In this document: one piece after another, positions 9,059 through 16,432 of the stretch
How the letters are laid out: every line of letters starts with the position of its first letter
How positions within the stretch are numbered: position 1 is the first letter of the stretch
Position numbers and translations under genes: made by a program
DNA from: DASUPK01 sp963774305
Lineage (GTDB): Bacteria > Actinomycetota > Thermoleophilia > Solirubrobacterales > 70-9
Reading direction: 5' to 3'
DNA length: 64,000 nucleotides
NCBI GenBank assembly: GCA_963774305.1
Contig: CAVZEM010000009.1
Coordinates: forward strand, 124,001 to 188,000
The notes under the pieces: model-generated
The model's input: only the letters and a program-made list of their open reading frames with translations
The model's database searches: none
Told to the model about the DNA's origin: nothing

Positions 9059-11788
9059 GTGACTGCGGGGAGATTCTTCGAGCGGGTGGCGGGCGTGGCC
9101 GTGCGCTGGCCGTGGCTGCTGATCGCCCCGATCGTTGCCCTCACCGGCGCGGGGATCTTCGCGGCGACCCAGCTCGACACGAACGCCGGCACGGACACCC
9201 TGGTCAGCAAGGGCTCGTCGGAATACAAGGCGACCCAGGACTTTCATCAGAAGTTCGGCGACGAGCCCGTGATCGTCCTCGCGAAGGAGGACCTGCGCAA
9301 GCTCGTCCTCACCAAGGACCTGGAGCCGCTCTTCGAGCTCGAGGAGTGCTTTGCCGGCGGGACCCAGCTGGCGGCGTCGCTGCCCCATCGCCAGAAGCAG
9401 CCGCTGCCTCCGGTCTGCGACCAGATCGCGAAGCTCCACCCGAGCCAGTCCGTGTTCGGTCCCGGGACGTTTCTGTATCTGAGCGTCGCCGGGATCCAGG
9501 AGGCGCTGCGGGGCCAGATCGGCGGCGCCAGTCAGGCGGCACGGGCGGCGGGACAGCGAGCGGCGCAGGCCGCCGCCAAGCGGGGAGCCTCGACCGCCGA
9601 GCAGCAGCAGGCGGCGACCACGGCGGCCCAGCAGGTGCTCGGCCAGTTCCAGGGCCAGCTCATCCAGGTGGCGCTGCGGTACGGCATCACCTCGCTCCCG
9701 CGGCTGGACGACCCGAACTTCGTCGGCCGCGTCGTCTTCGACCAGTCGAAGCCGGCCGGGACGCCGAAGGAGCGCTTCGGCTACCTCTTCCCCAACAAGG
9801 ACGCGGCGCAGATCATCGTCCGACTCCGACCCGACATGACGGATGCCGAGCGCCACCAGGCGATCGGGCTCTTCCGGCAGGCGGTGTCGAACCCGCGCTT
9901 CAAGCTCACCGACGGCAGCTACGTCGTCACGGGAGCCCCGGTGGTGGTCGATGCCGGCGCCCGCGAGCTCCGCAGCCAGACGCTTCTGCTCCTGGGTGTC
10001 GCCGGGCTGGTGATGGCGCTGACGCTGCTGCTGATCCTGCCGCGTCCGCTGCGTCTGCTTCCGCTCGGAGTCGCGGTGGCGGCGGGGGCGATGACCATGG
10101 GTCTGGTGGCGTTGTTCGGCGGTTCGCTGACGGTCGGCGCCATCGCGATGCTGCCCGTGCTGGTCGGTCTCTCGGTCGACTACGCGATCCAGTTCCAGGC
10201 TCGTTTCAACGAGGCGAGGGCCGAGGGGGCGCCGCCCGGCCGTGCGGTGGCGCTCGCCGCCGCCGGCGGCGGCCCCGTGATCGGCGCGGCCTGCCTGGCC
10301 ACGATCGCCGGCTTCGCGGCCTTCGCGCTCTCCCCGAGCCCGCTGGTGCGCTCCTTCGGTCTCCTGCTCGTCGTGGGAATCGCGCTCGCGTTCGTCGTCG
10401 CGCTCACCGGCGGGCTGGCCGCCCTCGGCCTGTCGGCCTGGCGCGGATCGCAACCGGAAGCCGCGACTCCGTCTCCGGCCGGTCCCCGGCGCTTCCAGGG
10501 CCTCGCTGCCCGCCTCCAGTCGATCGGGGTTGCGGCGATCGCGATGGCGATCGCCAGCCCCAGGCGGGTGCTGGCCGCGGGCCTGCTGCTCGCGGTCTGC
10601 GGTTGGGTCGCCAGCGCCGGAACCGGGGTGGAGACCGACATCCGCGACCTCGCCCCGCCTCACCTGTCCGCGCTCAAGGACCTGAACGAACTGGAGAAGG
10701 AGACCGGGATCTCAGGCGATGTGAACGTGACGATCAAGGCTCAGGATCCGACGAGCCCGGCGGTGATCTCCTGGGCCGAGGGCTTCCAGCAGCGGATCCT
10801 CGCCCGCCACGGCTTCTCCGGCTCCAACCCGAGCTGCGCGCACGCCCAGATCTGCCCGGCCCTCTCGCTGACCGACTTCTTCGGGGGCGCGACCGCCTCC
10901 TCGTCGAGCACCACGAGCACCACGGGTCAGGGGGTGGGGGACGTCCACGCCCTGGTCCAGGCGCTGCCCTGCTTCATCTCGCAGATCGTGATCAGCCACC
11001 GCGGCGAGTGCAACCCGTCCGCCGGGACCACGCCGATCGGCGACACCGCCGACATCGCCTTCGGAATACGCGTCCAGCCCCTGTCGGACCAGCAGAAGCT
11101 GATCGACGACATCCGCGCCCAGATCAACCCGCCGGGCGGGCCATCGCCGCCGCCGGGAACGACCGTGGAGCTGGCGGGCCTGCCGGTGCTCGCCGCCGAG
11201 GCGAACACCGACCTCTCCCACAGCCGCTGGTGGCTGCCGCTGGTCGGGTTGCTGTCGGTCGGGGTCGTCCTTGCGCTGATCTACCGCTCGGTGCGGCGCG
11301 CCGTGGTTCCGCTGATCCCGGTCCTGATGGCAACCGGCTGGTCGGGGCTCGTGGTGGCCGCGCTGGGGATCTCTCTGAACCCGATGTCGGCGACCCTCGG
11401 GGCCCTCGTGATCGCGATCGCGACGGAGTTCAGCGTGATCCTTTCCGCCCGCTACGCGACCGAGCGGCGGGCCGGCCAGTCGGTGGGCGAGGCGCTGCGG
11501 CGCACCTACCTGCGCACCGGTGCGGCGGTGCTCGCCTCAGGTGTAACGGCGATCGCCGGCTTTGCGGTCCTCGCGATCGCGGGGCTGCCCCTGCTCGACG
11601 ACATCGGGCTGATCTCGGTGGCTCCCGTGCTGCGCGACTTCGGCCTGGTCACGGTGGCCGACCTGCTGGTGGCCCTCGCCGGCGTGATGCTGGTGCTCCC
11701 GGCGGCCGTGGTCTGGGCGGAGGAGGGCTTCCCTCTGCCCTCGCGCGCCGGCTCGGCGCCGGTCGCACCGAGCCAATCCGTCCCGTAG
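9059..11788 (+). CDS. MMPL/RND-superfamily exporter
   Basis: 909 residues, GTG start. Two repeats each consist of one membrane helix, a large extracytoplasmic loop and five to six helices, as in MMPL and HpnN-like RND transporters. Signs include MLPVLVGLSVDYAIQFQARF in the first half and ALVIAIATEFSVILSARYAT in the second, the family's helix-4 region with acidic residues. Loop 1 is rich in Ala and Gln; loop 2 carries a Ser/Thr run. MMPL proteins export lipids or hydrophobic molecules with proton motive force. Its position after the YrbE-Mkl genes suggests a related envelope-lipid role (inference). Confidence 0.85.
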   Translation: MTAGRFFERVAGVAVRWPWLLIAPIVALTGAGIFAATQLDTNAGTDTLVSKGSSEYKATQDFHQKFGDEPVIVLAKEDLRKLVLTKDLEPLFELEECFAGGTQLAASLPHRQKQPLPPVCDQIAKLHPSQSVFGPGTFLYLSVAGIQEALRGQIGGASQAARAAGQRAAQAAAKRGASTAEQQQAATTAAQQVLGQFQGQLIQVALRYGITSLPRLDDPNFVGRVVFDQSKPAGTPKERFGYLFPNKDAAQIIVRLRPDMTDAERHQAIGLFRQAVSNPRFKLTDGSYVVTGAPVVVDAGARELRSQTLLLLGVAGLVMALTLLLILPRPLRLLPLGVAVAAGAMTMGLVALFGGSLTVGAIAMLPVLVGLSVDYAIQFQARFNEARAEGAPPGRAVALAAAGGGPVIGAACLATIAGFAAFALSPSPLVRSFGLLLVVGIALAFVVALTGGLAALGLSAWRGSQPEAATPSPAGPRRFQGLAARLQSIGVAAIAMAIASPRRVLAAGLLLAVCGWVASAGTGVETDIRDLAPPHLSALKDLNELEKETGISGDVNVTIKAQDPTSPAVISWAEGFQQRILARHGFSGSNPSCAHAQICPALSLTDFFGGATASSSSTTSTTGQGVGDVHALVQALPCFISQIVISHRGECNPSAGTTPIGDTADIAFGIRVQPLSDQQKLIDDIRAQINPPGGPSPPPGTTVELAGLPVLAAEANTDLSHSRWWLPLVGLLSVGVVLALIYRSVRRAVVPLIPVLMATGWSGLVVAALGISLNPMSATLGALVIAIATEFSVILSARYATERRAGQSVGEALRRTYLRTGAAVLASGVTAIAGFAVLAIAGLPLLDDIGLISVAPVLRDFGLVTVADLLVALAGVMLVLPAAVVWAEEGFPLPSRAGSAPVAPSQSVP

Positions 11789-11802
11789 GGGACCATTAGG
11801 CC

Positions 11803-12522
11803 GTGGAGAACGGCGCTGGACGAGACGGCGGCTCCGGAAAGGATCCGAGCGAGCGCCCGCGCCGCACGACGGTCTATTCCCTGATCGTCGGGATGGCGTT
11901 CATCGCCCTGATCGCCGTCGCCGGCATCAACACGATCTCGACGAAGAACAAGGGGGTGCTGGGCGCCTCCAGCGAAGGCGACATGCCGCTCGCGCAGTTC
12001 GCCGTGCCGAACGCGCGAACCGGGGCGAGCGGCGACGCCAACATCGCCCAGGACGATTGCGACTCGGCGCGGATCCCGTGCCCCGCCGGCAGCCGCCGGA
12101 CGCCCGCCTGCCGGGTTGACGTTCCCGGCGCGCTCCGCGTCTGCGACTTCTTCGACAGGCCGCTGGTGCTCTCGTTCTGGTTCACGCGTGGCGGCGACTG
12201 CGAGACCCAGCAGGACGTCTTCGAGCGGGCCTACCGCCGCTACTCGGGGAAGGTGAACTTTCTGGCGATCGACGTGCGCGACAGCGACTCCGAGGTGCGC
12301 AAGCTGATCGCGGAGCACCACTGGACGCATCCGGTGGGGCTGGACCGCGATGGCGCCCTCTCGAACCTCTACCGGGTCGGCGGCTGCCCGACCTTCGTCT
12401 ACGCCTACCCCGGAGGCATCTTCCAGGCGACCTCCATCGGACGGCTGGACGACCAGCAGTTCTTCTCGAAGGTCGACGCCCTGATCGCATCGTCGAAACG
12501 GCGGGCGGCCACGGTGCGCTGA
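11803..12522 (+). CDS. Membrane-anchored thioredoxin-fold protein with a single active-site Cys
   Basis: 239 residues, GTG start. A basic N-terminus is followed by one membrane helix (about residues 24-42) and an extracytoplasmic TlpA/redoxin-like domain: RPLVLSFWFTRGGDCETQQD, NFLAIDVRDS, a cis-Pro loop GGCPTFVYAY and GRLDDQQFFSKVDALI. In TlpA proteins the motif after the first strand is WCxxC; here it is RGGDC, so the first Cys is lost. Four further Cys lie in an insert before the domain (CDSARIPCP, PACRVDVPGALRVC) and could supply the missing thiol. It overlaps the next gene by one base (TGATG). Confidence 0.7.
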   Translation: MENGAGRDGGSGKDPSERPRRTTVYSLIVGMAFIALIAVAGINTISTKNKGVLGASSEGDMPLAQFAVPNARTGASGDANIAQDDCDSARIPCPAGSRRTPACRVDVPGALRVCDFFDRPLVLSFWFTRGGDCETQQDVFERAYRRYSGKVNFLAIDVRDSDSEVRKLIAEHHWTHPVGLDRDGALSNLYRVGGCPTFVYAYPGGIFQATSIGRLDDQQFFSKVDALIASSKRRAATVR

Positions 12523-13178
12523 TGCCTGAGCTGCCCGAGGAATGGGAGGCCGCGCCGGAGCCGGGCTGGATCGATCCGGCCCTGGCGGAGGAGTTTCCCG
12601 GCCTCTCGATCCTCTCTACGGCGCTCGAGACGAAAACCGGCCGCAGCTCCGAGGCCCTGAAGGAGCACCTGCGTTCGCTCAGTGACCGAATCGCCGGTGC
12701 GCAGGCGATTCAGTTGCGCCAGAAGCCGATCCCATGGGCCTACAGGGTCTTCTTCCGGCACATCGGCCTCGACCCGGACACCACCCGCACTCCGATCGAG
12801 CAGCTGATCTTCGAGCGCATGCACGACGGGCGCTTCAAGAGCCGCAACCGAGTGGACGACGCGCTCACCATCGCGATGGTCGAAGTGGGGGTTGCGCTGC
12901 GCGCCTTCGATGCGGATCGGGTCGAAGGCCGCGTCGGGCTCCGGCTATCGGCTGAGGGCGAGGGCTTCGAGGGCCGCGTCTCCCCGCTCCCGGACGGGAC
13001 GATCGTCGTCGCGGACGAAAAACGAGCGCTGGGGATCCTCTTCGACCGCACGGCTGAGGGGAGGGGTGTGAAGCGCGGCACGGGCCGTGTGCTCCTCGCA
13101 GCGATCGGCGTGCGCGGTGTGCCCGATATCGCCCTCGAGGAGGCACTATGGGTGGCGGGCAGCGCCCTGCGAGCGTAA
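12522..13178 (+). CDS. B3/4 domain protein (PheRS beta-subunit B3/B4-like)
   Basis: 218 residues. The central part matches the stand-alone B3/4 tRNA-binding fold: SSEALKEHLRSLSDRI, KPIPWAYRVFFRHIGLDP, FKSRNRVDDALTIAMVEVGV. Stand-alone B3/4 proteins are relatives of the phenylalanyl-tRNA synthetase editing domain and are widely annotated as possible tRNA-editing or tRNA-binding proteins; function here is unproven. It starts within the stop of the thioredoxin-like gene, so the two are co-translated. There is no signal peptide, so it is cytoplasmic. A small hairpin repeat begins 4 bases after its stop. Confidence 0.75.
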   Translation: MPELPEEWEAAPEPGWIDPALAEEFPGLSILSTALETKTGRSSEALKEHLRSLSDRIAGAQAIQLRQKPIPWAYRVFFRHIGLDPDTTRTPIEQLIFERMHDGRFKSRNRVDDALTIAMVEVGVALRAFDADRVEGRVGLRLSAEGEGFEGRVSPLPDGTIVVADEKRALGILFDRTAEGRGVKRGTGRVLLAAIGVRGVPDIALEEALWVAGSALRA

Positions 13179-13182
13179 ACTC

Positions 13183-13211
13183 GCGGGTGCGCGTAAGCGC
13201 AACCCGTTTAA
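13183..13211. repeat. REP-like hairpin, copy A
   Basis: The left arm GCGGGTGCGC, the loop GTAA and the right arm GCGCAACCCGTTTAA form a hairpin with one bulged A in the right arm. It shares the bulge and the GCAACCCGTTT flank with the elements at 32474-32517 and 39120-39153. It lies in the 53-base gap between the B3/4 gene and the next start. Confidence 0.6.
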
Positions 13212-13231
13212 TGGGTTTAGAGGAGGACCTG

Positions 13232-13873
13232 ATGGAGGAGCTGCTCGAACGTCCTGACGTTCCTGAGGTGCGCATCGCACCAGAGGTCGATGAATCCCTG
13301 GTGCCGCCGGCCCCGCCCGAGGGCCTCGACACCATCCTCTACGAGCACGACGAGCGTGAAGCGCGCGCCGACCTGCGCCGGCAGATCGCCGCGATGGAGC
13401 TCGCCCTCGCCCGGCTGTTCGGGTCGGCCTTCCCGCGAAAGGGCATCGACTTCTCCGTTCCGGGAATGGGCGGACCGCGCCTGCTCTCGGTCGACGAGCT
13501 CGAGAGGGTCCGGGACGGCCTCGCCGCCCGCATCCAGGAGGTGAGGGCGGACCTCCACGACTTCGCGGTCGTCGAGGAGGGGAACCGGGAGCTGATCGAG
13601 GAGATGACCGCCGATCCCGCTTCGTACAAATGGGTTCGCGTCTGCAACGAGGACATCGGCGAGCCCGGCTGCAAGAACTGGCATGCCAAGCCGCAGTGGG
13701 GCCCGCTCGGCCTCCTGCTCGGCTGGTGGCGGGTCAAGATCTCCTCCGGTTGCCCGTTAGCCGAGGGGCTCCGGCCCCCTGAGCCCCGATGCCGACGAAG
13801 CGACAGCGGCGCAAGCGGCGCCGACGCCTATCGAACCCCGACCGTGCGCCGGCCGGTCCGGGGGAGCCGATAG
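13232..13873 (+). CDS. Uncharacterised protein with C-terminal Cys/Trp-rich motif
   Basis: 213 residues from the ATG at 13232, preceded by AGAGGAGG at 13219-13226; upstream starts at 13148 and 13211 lack this. The N-terminal half is acidic and predicted coiled (EREARADLRRQIAAMELALA). The C-terminal core VCNEDIGEPGCKNWHAKPQW followed by GPLGLLLGWWRVKISSGCP looks strongly conserved and may bind metal or redox partners through its three Cys and one His. About 30 Arg/Pro-rich residues after SSGCP run into a large palindrome and look like a read-through tail. It overlaps the next gene by 85 bases. Family not recognised by name. Confidence 0.65.
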   Translation: MEELLERPDVPEVRIAPEVDESLVPPAPPEGLDTILYEHDEREARADLRRQIAAMELALARLFGSAFPRKGIDFSVPGMGGPRLLSVDELERVRDGLAARIQEVRADLHDFAVVEEGNRELIEEMTADPASYKWVRVCNEDIGEPGCKNWHAKPQWGPLGLLLGWWRVKISSGCPLAEGLRPPEPRCRRSDSGASGADAYRTPTVRRPVRGSR

Positions 13874-14355
13874 CGAGCGCTACCGGGGCGGGAGGTTCGA
13901 AGCAGACCCGGACGGGTCGGCACGGTAGCGAAACGCTATCGGCGACCCCCGGGCCGGCCGGCGCACGGTCGCGGCGCGATGCTCGTCCGGCGGCTCCCTG
14001 GGGCTCCTTCCCGCTCACGGAGATCGTCATCTTCATCGGCGTCGTTCTGCTGATCGCCGGCTTCTTCTTCCCGCCGCCGCAGGGTCTCGTGATGCTCGCC
14101 GTCGGACTCGGCCTGGCCTCGCTTGCCGGCCTCGAGCTCTCGATCCGCGAGCATTTCGCGGCGTACCGCTCCCACACGCTGCTGCTGTCGGCCGCCATCG
14201 GTGTGCCGGTGTTCGGCGCCCTCTTCCTGGCGACGAAGCTGAGTCCGGCGATCTGCGTCGCCGCCGGACTGCTGGCGTTCGGGGGCGCCGCCTGGCTCTT
14301 CGCCTCGGCCTTCAGCCGCCGCTCCGGCGGCGCCCTCTATCGCCTCAAGGGGTGA
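13789..14355 (+). CDS. Small membrane protein, N-terminal half spanning a palindrome
   Basis: 188 residues. It begins MPTKRQRRKRRRRL, a very basic start, then ~55 low-complexity residues encoded by the 131-bp palindrome at 13840-13970. Three or four membrane segments follow (TEIVIFIGVVLLIAGFFFPP, LVMLAVGLGLASLAGLEL, LLLSAAIGVPVFGALFLATK, ICVAAGLLAFGGAAWLFA). There is no start codon between the palindrome and the first helix that would give a simpler gene. The palindrome appears to have been accepted in frame. Function unknown; it may be an envelope protein. Confidence 0.55.
   Translation: MPTKRQRRKRRRRLSNPDRAPAGPGEPIASATGAGGSKQTRTGRHGSETLSATPGPAGARSRRDARPAAPWGSFPLTEIVIFIGVVLLIAGFFFPPPQGLVMLAVGLGLASLAGLELSIREHFAAYRSHTLLLSAAIGVPVFGALFLATKLSPAICVAAGLLAFGGAAWLFASAFSRRSGGALYRLKG
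13840..13970. repeat. 131-bp near-perfect palindrome inside coding sequence
   Basis: The left arm (13840-13885) and right arm (13923-13970) are reverse complements except for a few positions; both contain GACCGTGCGCCGGCCGG and GCCGATAGCG. The 37-base loop is 13886-13922. It covers the 3' tail of one gene and the 5' part of the next, with the second frame staying open throughout. It would form a very stable hairpin in DNA or RNA. I saw no second copy in the window. Confidence 0.8.
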
Positions 14356-14386
14356 TCGGCCCGGCGGCCGTTCCGGGCCGGGCCGG

Positions 14387-14809
14387 TTAGTTCAACCTGC
14401 TCCCGAGCTTCGCCTCGAGGGCGCCGACGAGGATCCTCCGCTGGCGCTCGGTCAGGGTGCCGACCTTCTTGCCCTCTCCAAGGGCGGTCGACGCCAGGAG
14501 CTTGCGCGAGCGGGCGCGTCCCCAGCGGCGCTGGCTGCAGAGGAGCTCGCTCAGGCTCATGCTCTCGGCCTCCCACGGGGACTCGAGGACGACGTCGGTG
14601 ACCGACCGGCGGCCCGCCGTGATTTCCCTCTTCAGCGCGGCGCGGGCGAGGCGGACCTGGTTGGCTCGAGCGAGGGCCTCCATGCACTGCGCCGTACCTC
14701 GCTGTCTGGGTTCTGTCTCGGTCTGGGGTTCGACGACCGTCGGCTCAAGACGCCGGGGTGCGATGGTGGGCAGTGGGTTGGCAGGGGCAATCGTCGAAGC
14801 AACAGACAT
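14387..14809 (-). CDS. mihF: Integration host factor, actinobacterial type
   Basis: 140 residues. The C-terminal ~95 residues match actinobacterial mIHF, a nucleoid protein with a helix-two-turn-helix fold: RANQVRLARAALKREITAG, SLSELLCSQRRWGRARSRK, KKVGTLTERQRRILVGALEA. The N-terminal 40 residues are Pro/Thr-rich and poorly conserved. The start has an excellent ribosome binding site (AGGAGGGAG, about 5 bases before ATG). It bends DNA and is essential for growth in mycobacteria. Here it stands alone, with a probable sigma-70-type promoter about 150 bases upstream. This gene is one of the better lineage markers in the window. Confidence 0.85.
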   Translation of the reverse strand: MSVASTIAPANPLPTIAPRRLEPTVVEPQTETEPRQRGTAQCMEALARANQVRLARAALKREITAGRRSVTDVVLESPWEAESMSLSELLCSQRRWGRARSRKLLASTALGEGKKVGTLTERQRRILVGALEAKLGSRLN

Positions 14810-15109
14810 CAGTTCTCCCTCCTGCTAGGTCAGGAATTGGTTGGCGGGCTTGGTTGCGGCCGGCAGCCCCCAGTCGCTCTTTCGAGCCGGGGGAAGTGGA
14901 CGGTCCTCTCCTCAATCTGTTCCCGTCCGCTCCCTGCCCCGGAAGCGCTCGGCGAGGCGAAACCTACACGGCTCGCGCGCCGACGGTCAACACCCGAAAA
15001 ATCATCCCGTTCGCTAAGAGCAGATGTTTTGTACGGGAGGTGTTCGCGTGTCCAGACGCGTGGACGAAACACTACCCACTACCCAGGGTGCCGAAGGCCG
15101 AAACGCGAG
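14810..15109 (-). other. 300-base intergenic region upstream of mihF
   Basis: No gene is visible. It holds the mihF ribosome binding site (next to 14809), a long leader of about 150 bases, the candidate promoter at 14961-14990, and an interrupted inverted repeat GTCCA-N6-TGGAC around 15051-15066. The next gene, also on the minus strand, ends at 15110, so this region must also terminate that transcript; no strong terminator hairpin was found. Confidence 0.5.
14961..14990 (-). promoter_or_regulatory. Candidate sigma-70-type promoter for mihF
   Basis: On the minus strand TTGACC is followed after 18 bases by TAGGTT. This is close to the housekeeping consensus and properly oriented, with the predicted start about 145 bases upstream of the mihF ATG. 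Assigned from pattern only. Confidence 0.45.
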
Positions 15110-16396
15110 TCAGCCCGAGGGCAGTTCAGGGAACCGGTGCTTGACCTCGGCGATGATCTCCAGGGCTCGGTCGAGTTGATCGCGCTCATGGGTCGCCATC
15201 AGGCTGGTCCGGAGGAGGGCGCCGCCCGGCGGGACGGCGGGGTGGAGGGCGACGTTGGTGTAGACGCCGGCCTCGAAGAGCGCCTTCCAGAGCAGCACGG
15301 CCTGCCAGTCCTCTCCGACGATCACCGGCACGACCGGTGTGGTGGCCTCGGTCCCGTCCGGCAGGGTCCCCGGCTCGACGACCTTCAGCCCCATGTCCCG
15401 GAAGCCCTGGCGGAGATAGCCGGCGTTGTCCAGGAGGCGCGCCATCAGCTCCGCCCCCTCCGAGCGGATGATCCGCAGGGCACCGAGGGCCGCTCCGACC
15501 GCGGCCGGGACCGCCGAAGCGCTGAAGATGAAGGACCGCGAGGAGATGCGCAGGTACTCGATTACCTCCTCGGAGCCGGCGATGAAGCCTCCGCAGGAGG
15601 CGAGGCTCTTCGAAAAGGTGCCCATACGCAGGTCAACTTCGTCCTCGAGGCCGAACAGCTCGCACGCGCCGGCGCCCCGCTTGCCGAGAACGCCCACGCC
15701 ATGGGCCTCGTCGACCATCAGCCTCGCCCCGTGGCGGCGGCAGAGCTCGACGATCGGCGGCAGGTCGCAGACGTCGCCCTCCATGGAGAAGACGCCGTCG
15801 ACCACCACGAGCGTGCCGCTGCCATCGGCGACGGCCCGCTCCAGCATCGTCTCGAGCTTGTCCATCCGGTTGTGGCGGAAGGGCCGAAGGCGGGCGCCCG
15901 AGAGCTTGCACCCGTCGAGGATCGAGGCGTGGTCGCCCGAGTCGCAGATCACGGTGTCGCCCGGCTCCAGGATCGCGCTGATCGCGCCGAGATTCGACTG
16001 GTAGCCGGTCGTGTAGACGATCACGTCCTCGGTTCCCATCCAGTCGGCGAGCTCGCGCTCCAGCTCGACGTGGAGGGGGGTTGTTCCGTTCAGGAGGCGC
16101 GAGCCGGTGACGCCGGTCCCGTACTGCTCAAGAGCGTCGCGGGCCGCCTGCTTGACGCGCTCGTCGGTGGTCAGCCCCAGGTAGTTGTTGGAGCCGAGCA
16201 TGATCGTCTCCCGGCCCTCCATCTCCACGACGGGCCCCGCCTGGGACTCGAGGATGCGGAAATAGGGGAGGAGATCGCCCTGCTTGGCGGCTTCGAGCTG
16301 CTCGACTCGGTCGTGGGTCCGGGCCTTCTCGAAGACGTCCGACACTAAACGGGTCGCGCTGTCGCGCGCCCTCGCATCAAGGGTGGAGTCGGACAT
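15110..16396 (-). CDS. Alpha-oxoamine synthase (serine palmitoyltransferase/KBL/BioF family)
   Basis: 428 residues from the ATG at 16396; a start at 16414 adds 6. It is a PLP enzyme of fold type I with NNYLGLTTDERV, GTGVTGSRLLNGTTPLH, CDSGDHASILDG, MVDEAHGVGVLG and the Schiff-base Lys in GTFSKSLASCGG. The family joins an amino acid to an acyl-CoA: serine (SPT), glycine (KBL) or alanine (BioF). The GTFSKSxAS-GGF form resembles serine palmitoyltransferases, but substrate cannot be fixed from sequence alone. It is divergent from a GNAT-family gene only 36 bases away, which suggests joint regulation and a shared pathway. No tdh or bio genes are adjacent. Confidence 0.8.
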   Translation of the reverse strand: MSDSTLDARARDSATRLVSDVFEKARTHDRVEQLEAAKQGDLLPYFRILESQAGPVVEMEGRETIMLGSNNYLGLTTDERVKQAARDALEQYGTGVTGSRLLNGTTPLHVELERELADWMGTEDVIVYTTGYQSNLGAISAILEPGDTVICDSGDHASILDGCKLSGARLRPFRHNRMDKLETMLERAVADGSGTLVVVDGVFSMEGDVCDLPPIVELCRRHGARLMVDEAHGVGVLGKRGAGACELFGLEDEVDLRMGTFSKSLASCGGFIAGSEEVIEYLRISSRSFIFSASAVPAAVGAALGALRIIRSEGAELMARLLDNAGYLRQGFRDMGLKVVEPGTLPDGTEATTPVVPVIVGEDWQAVLLWKALFEAGVYTNVALHPAVPPGGALLRTSLMATHERDQLDRALEIIAEVKHRFPELPSG

Positions 16397-16432
16397 GCCC
16401 CGGAAGTCTCGCATGTGTAGCTTCCGCAGCCC

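Noticed and set aside
9044..10663. Long open frame on the minus strand opposite the MMPL gene
   Set aside because: It is rich in Arg, Gln and Asp as expected for an antisense frame in high-GC DNA; the plus-strand gene has clear transporter motifs.
13886..13922. tRNA-like GGTTCGA string
   Set aside because: It is the loop of the palindrome; no acceptor or anticodon stem can be drawn.
14837..16348. 503-residue plus-strand frame opposite the alpha-oxoamine synthase
   Set aside because: It has no family motif and mirrors the codon bias of the minus-strand PLP enzyme, which has all its catalytic motifs.
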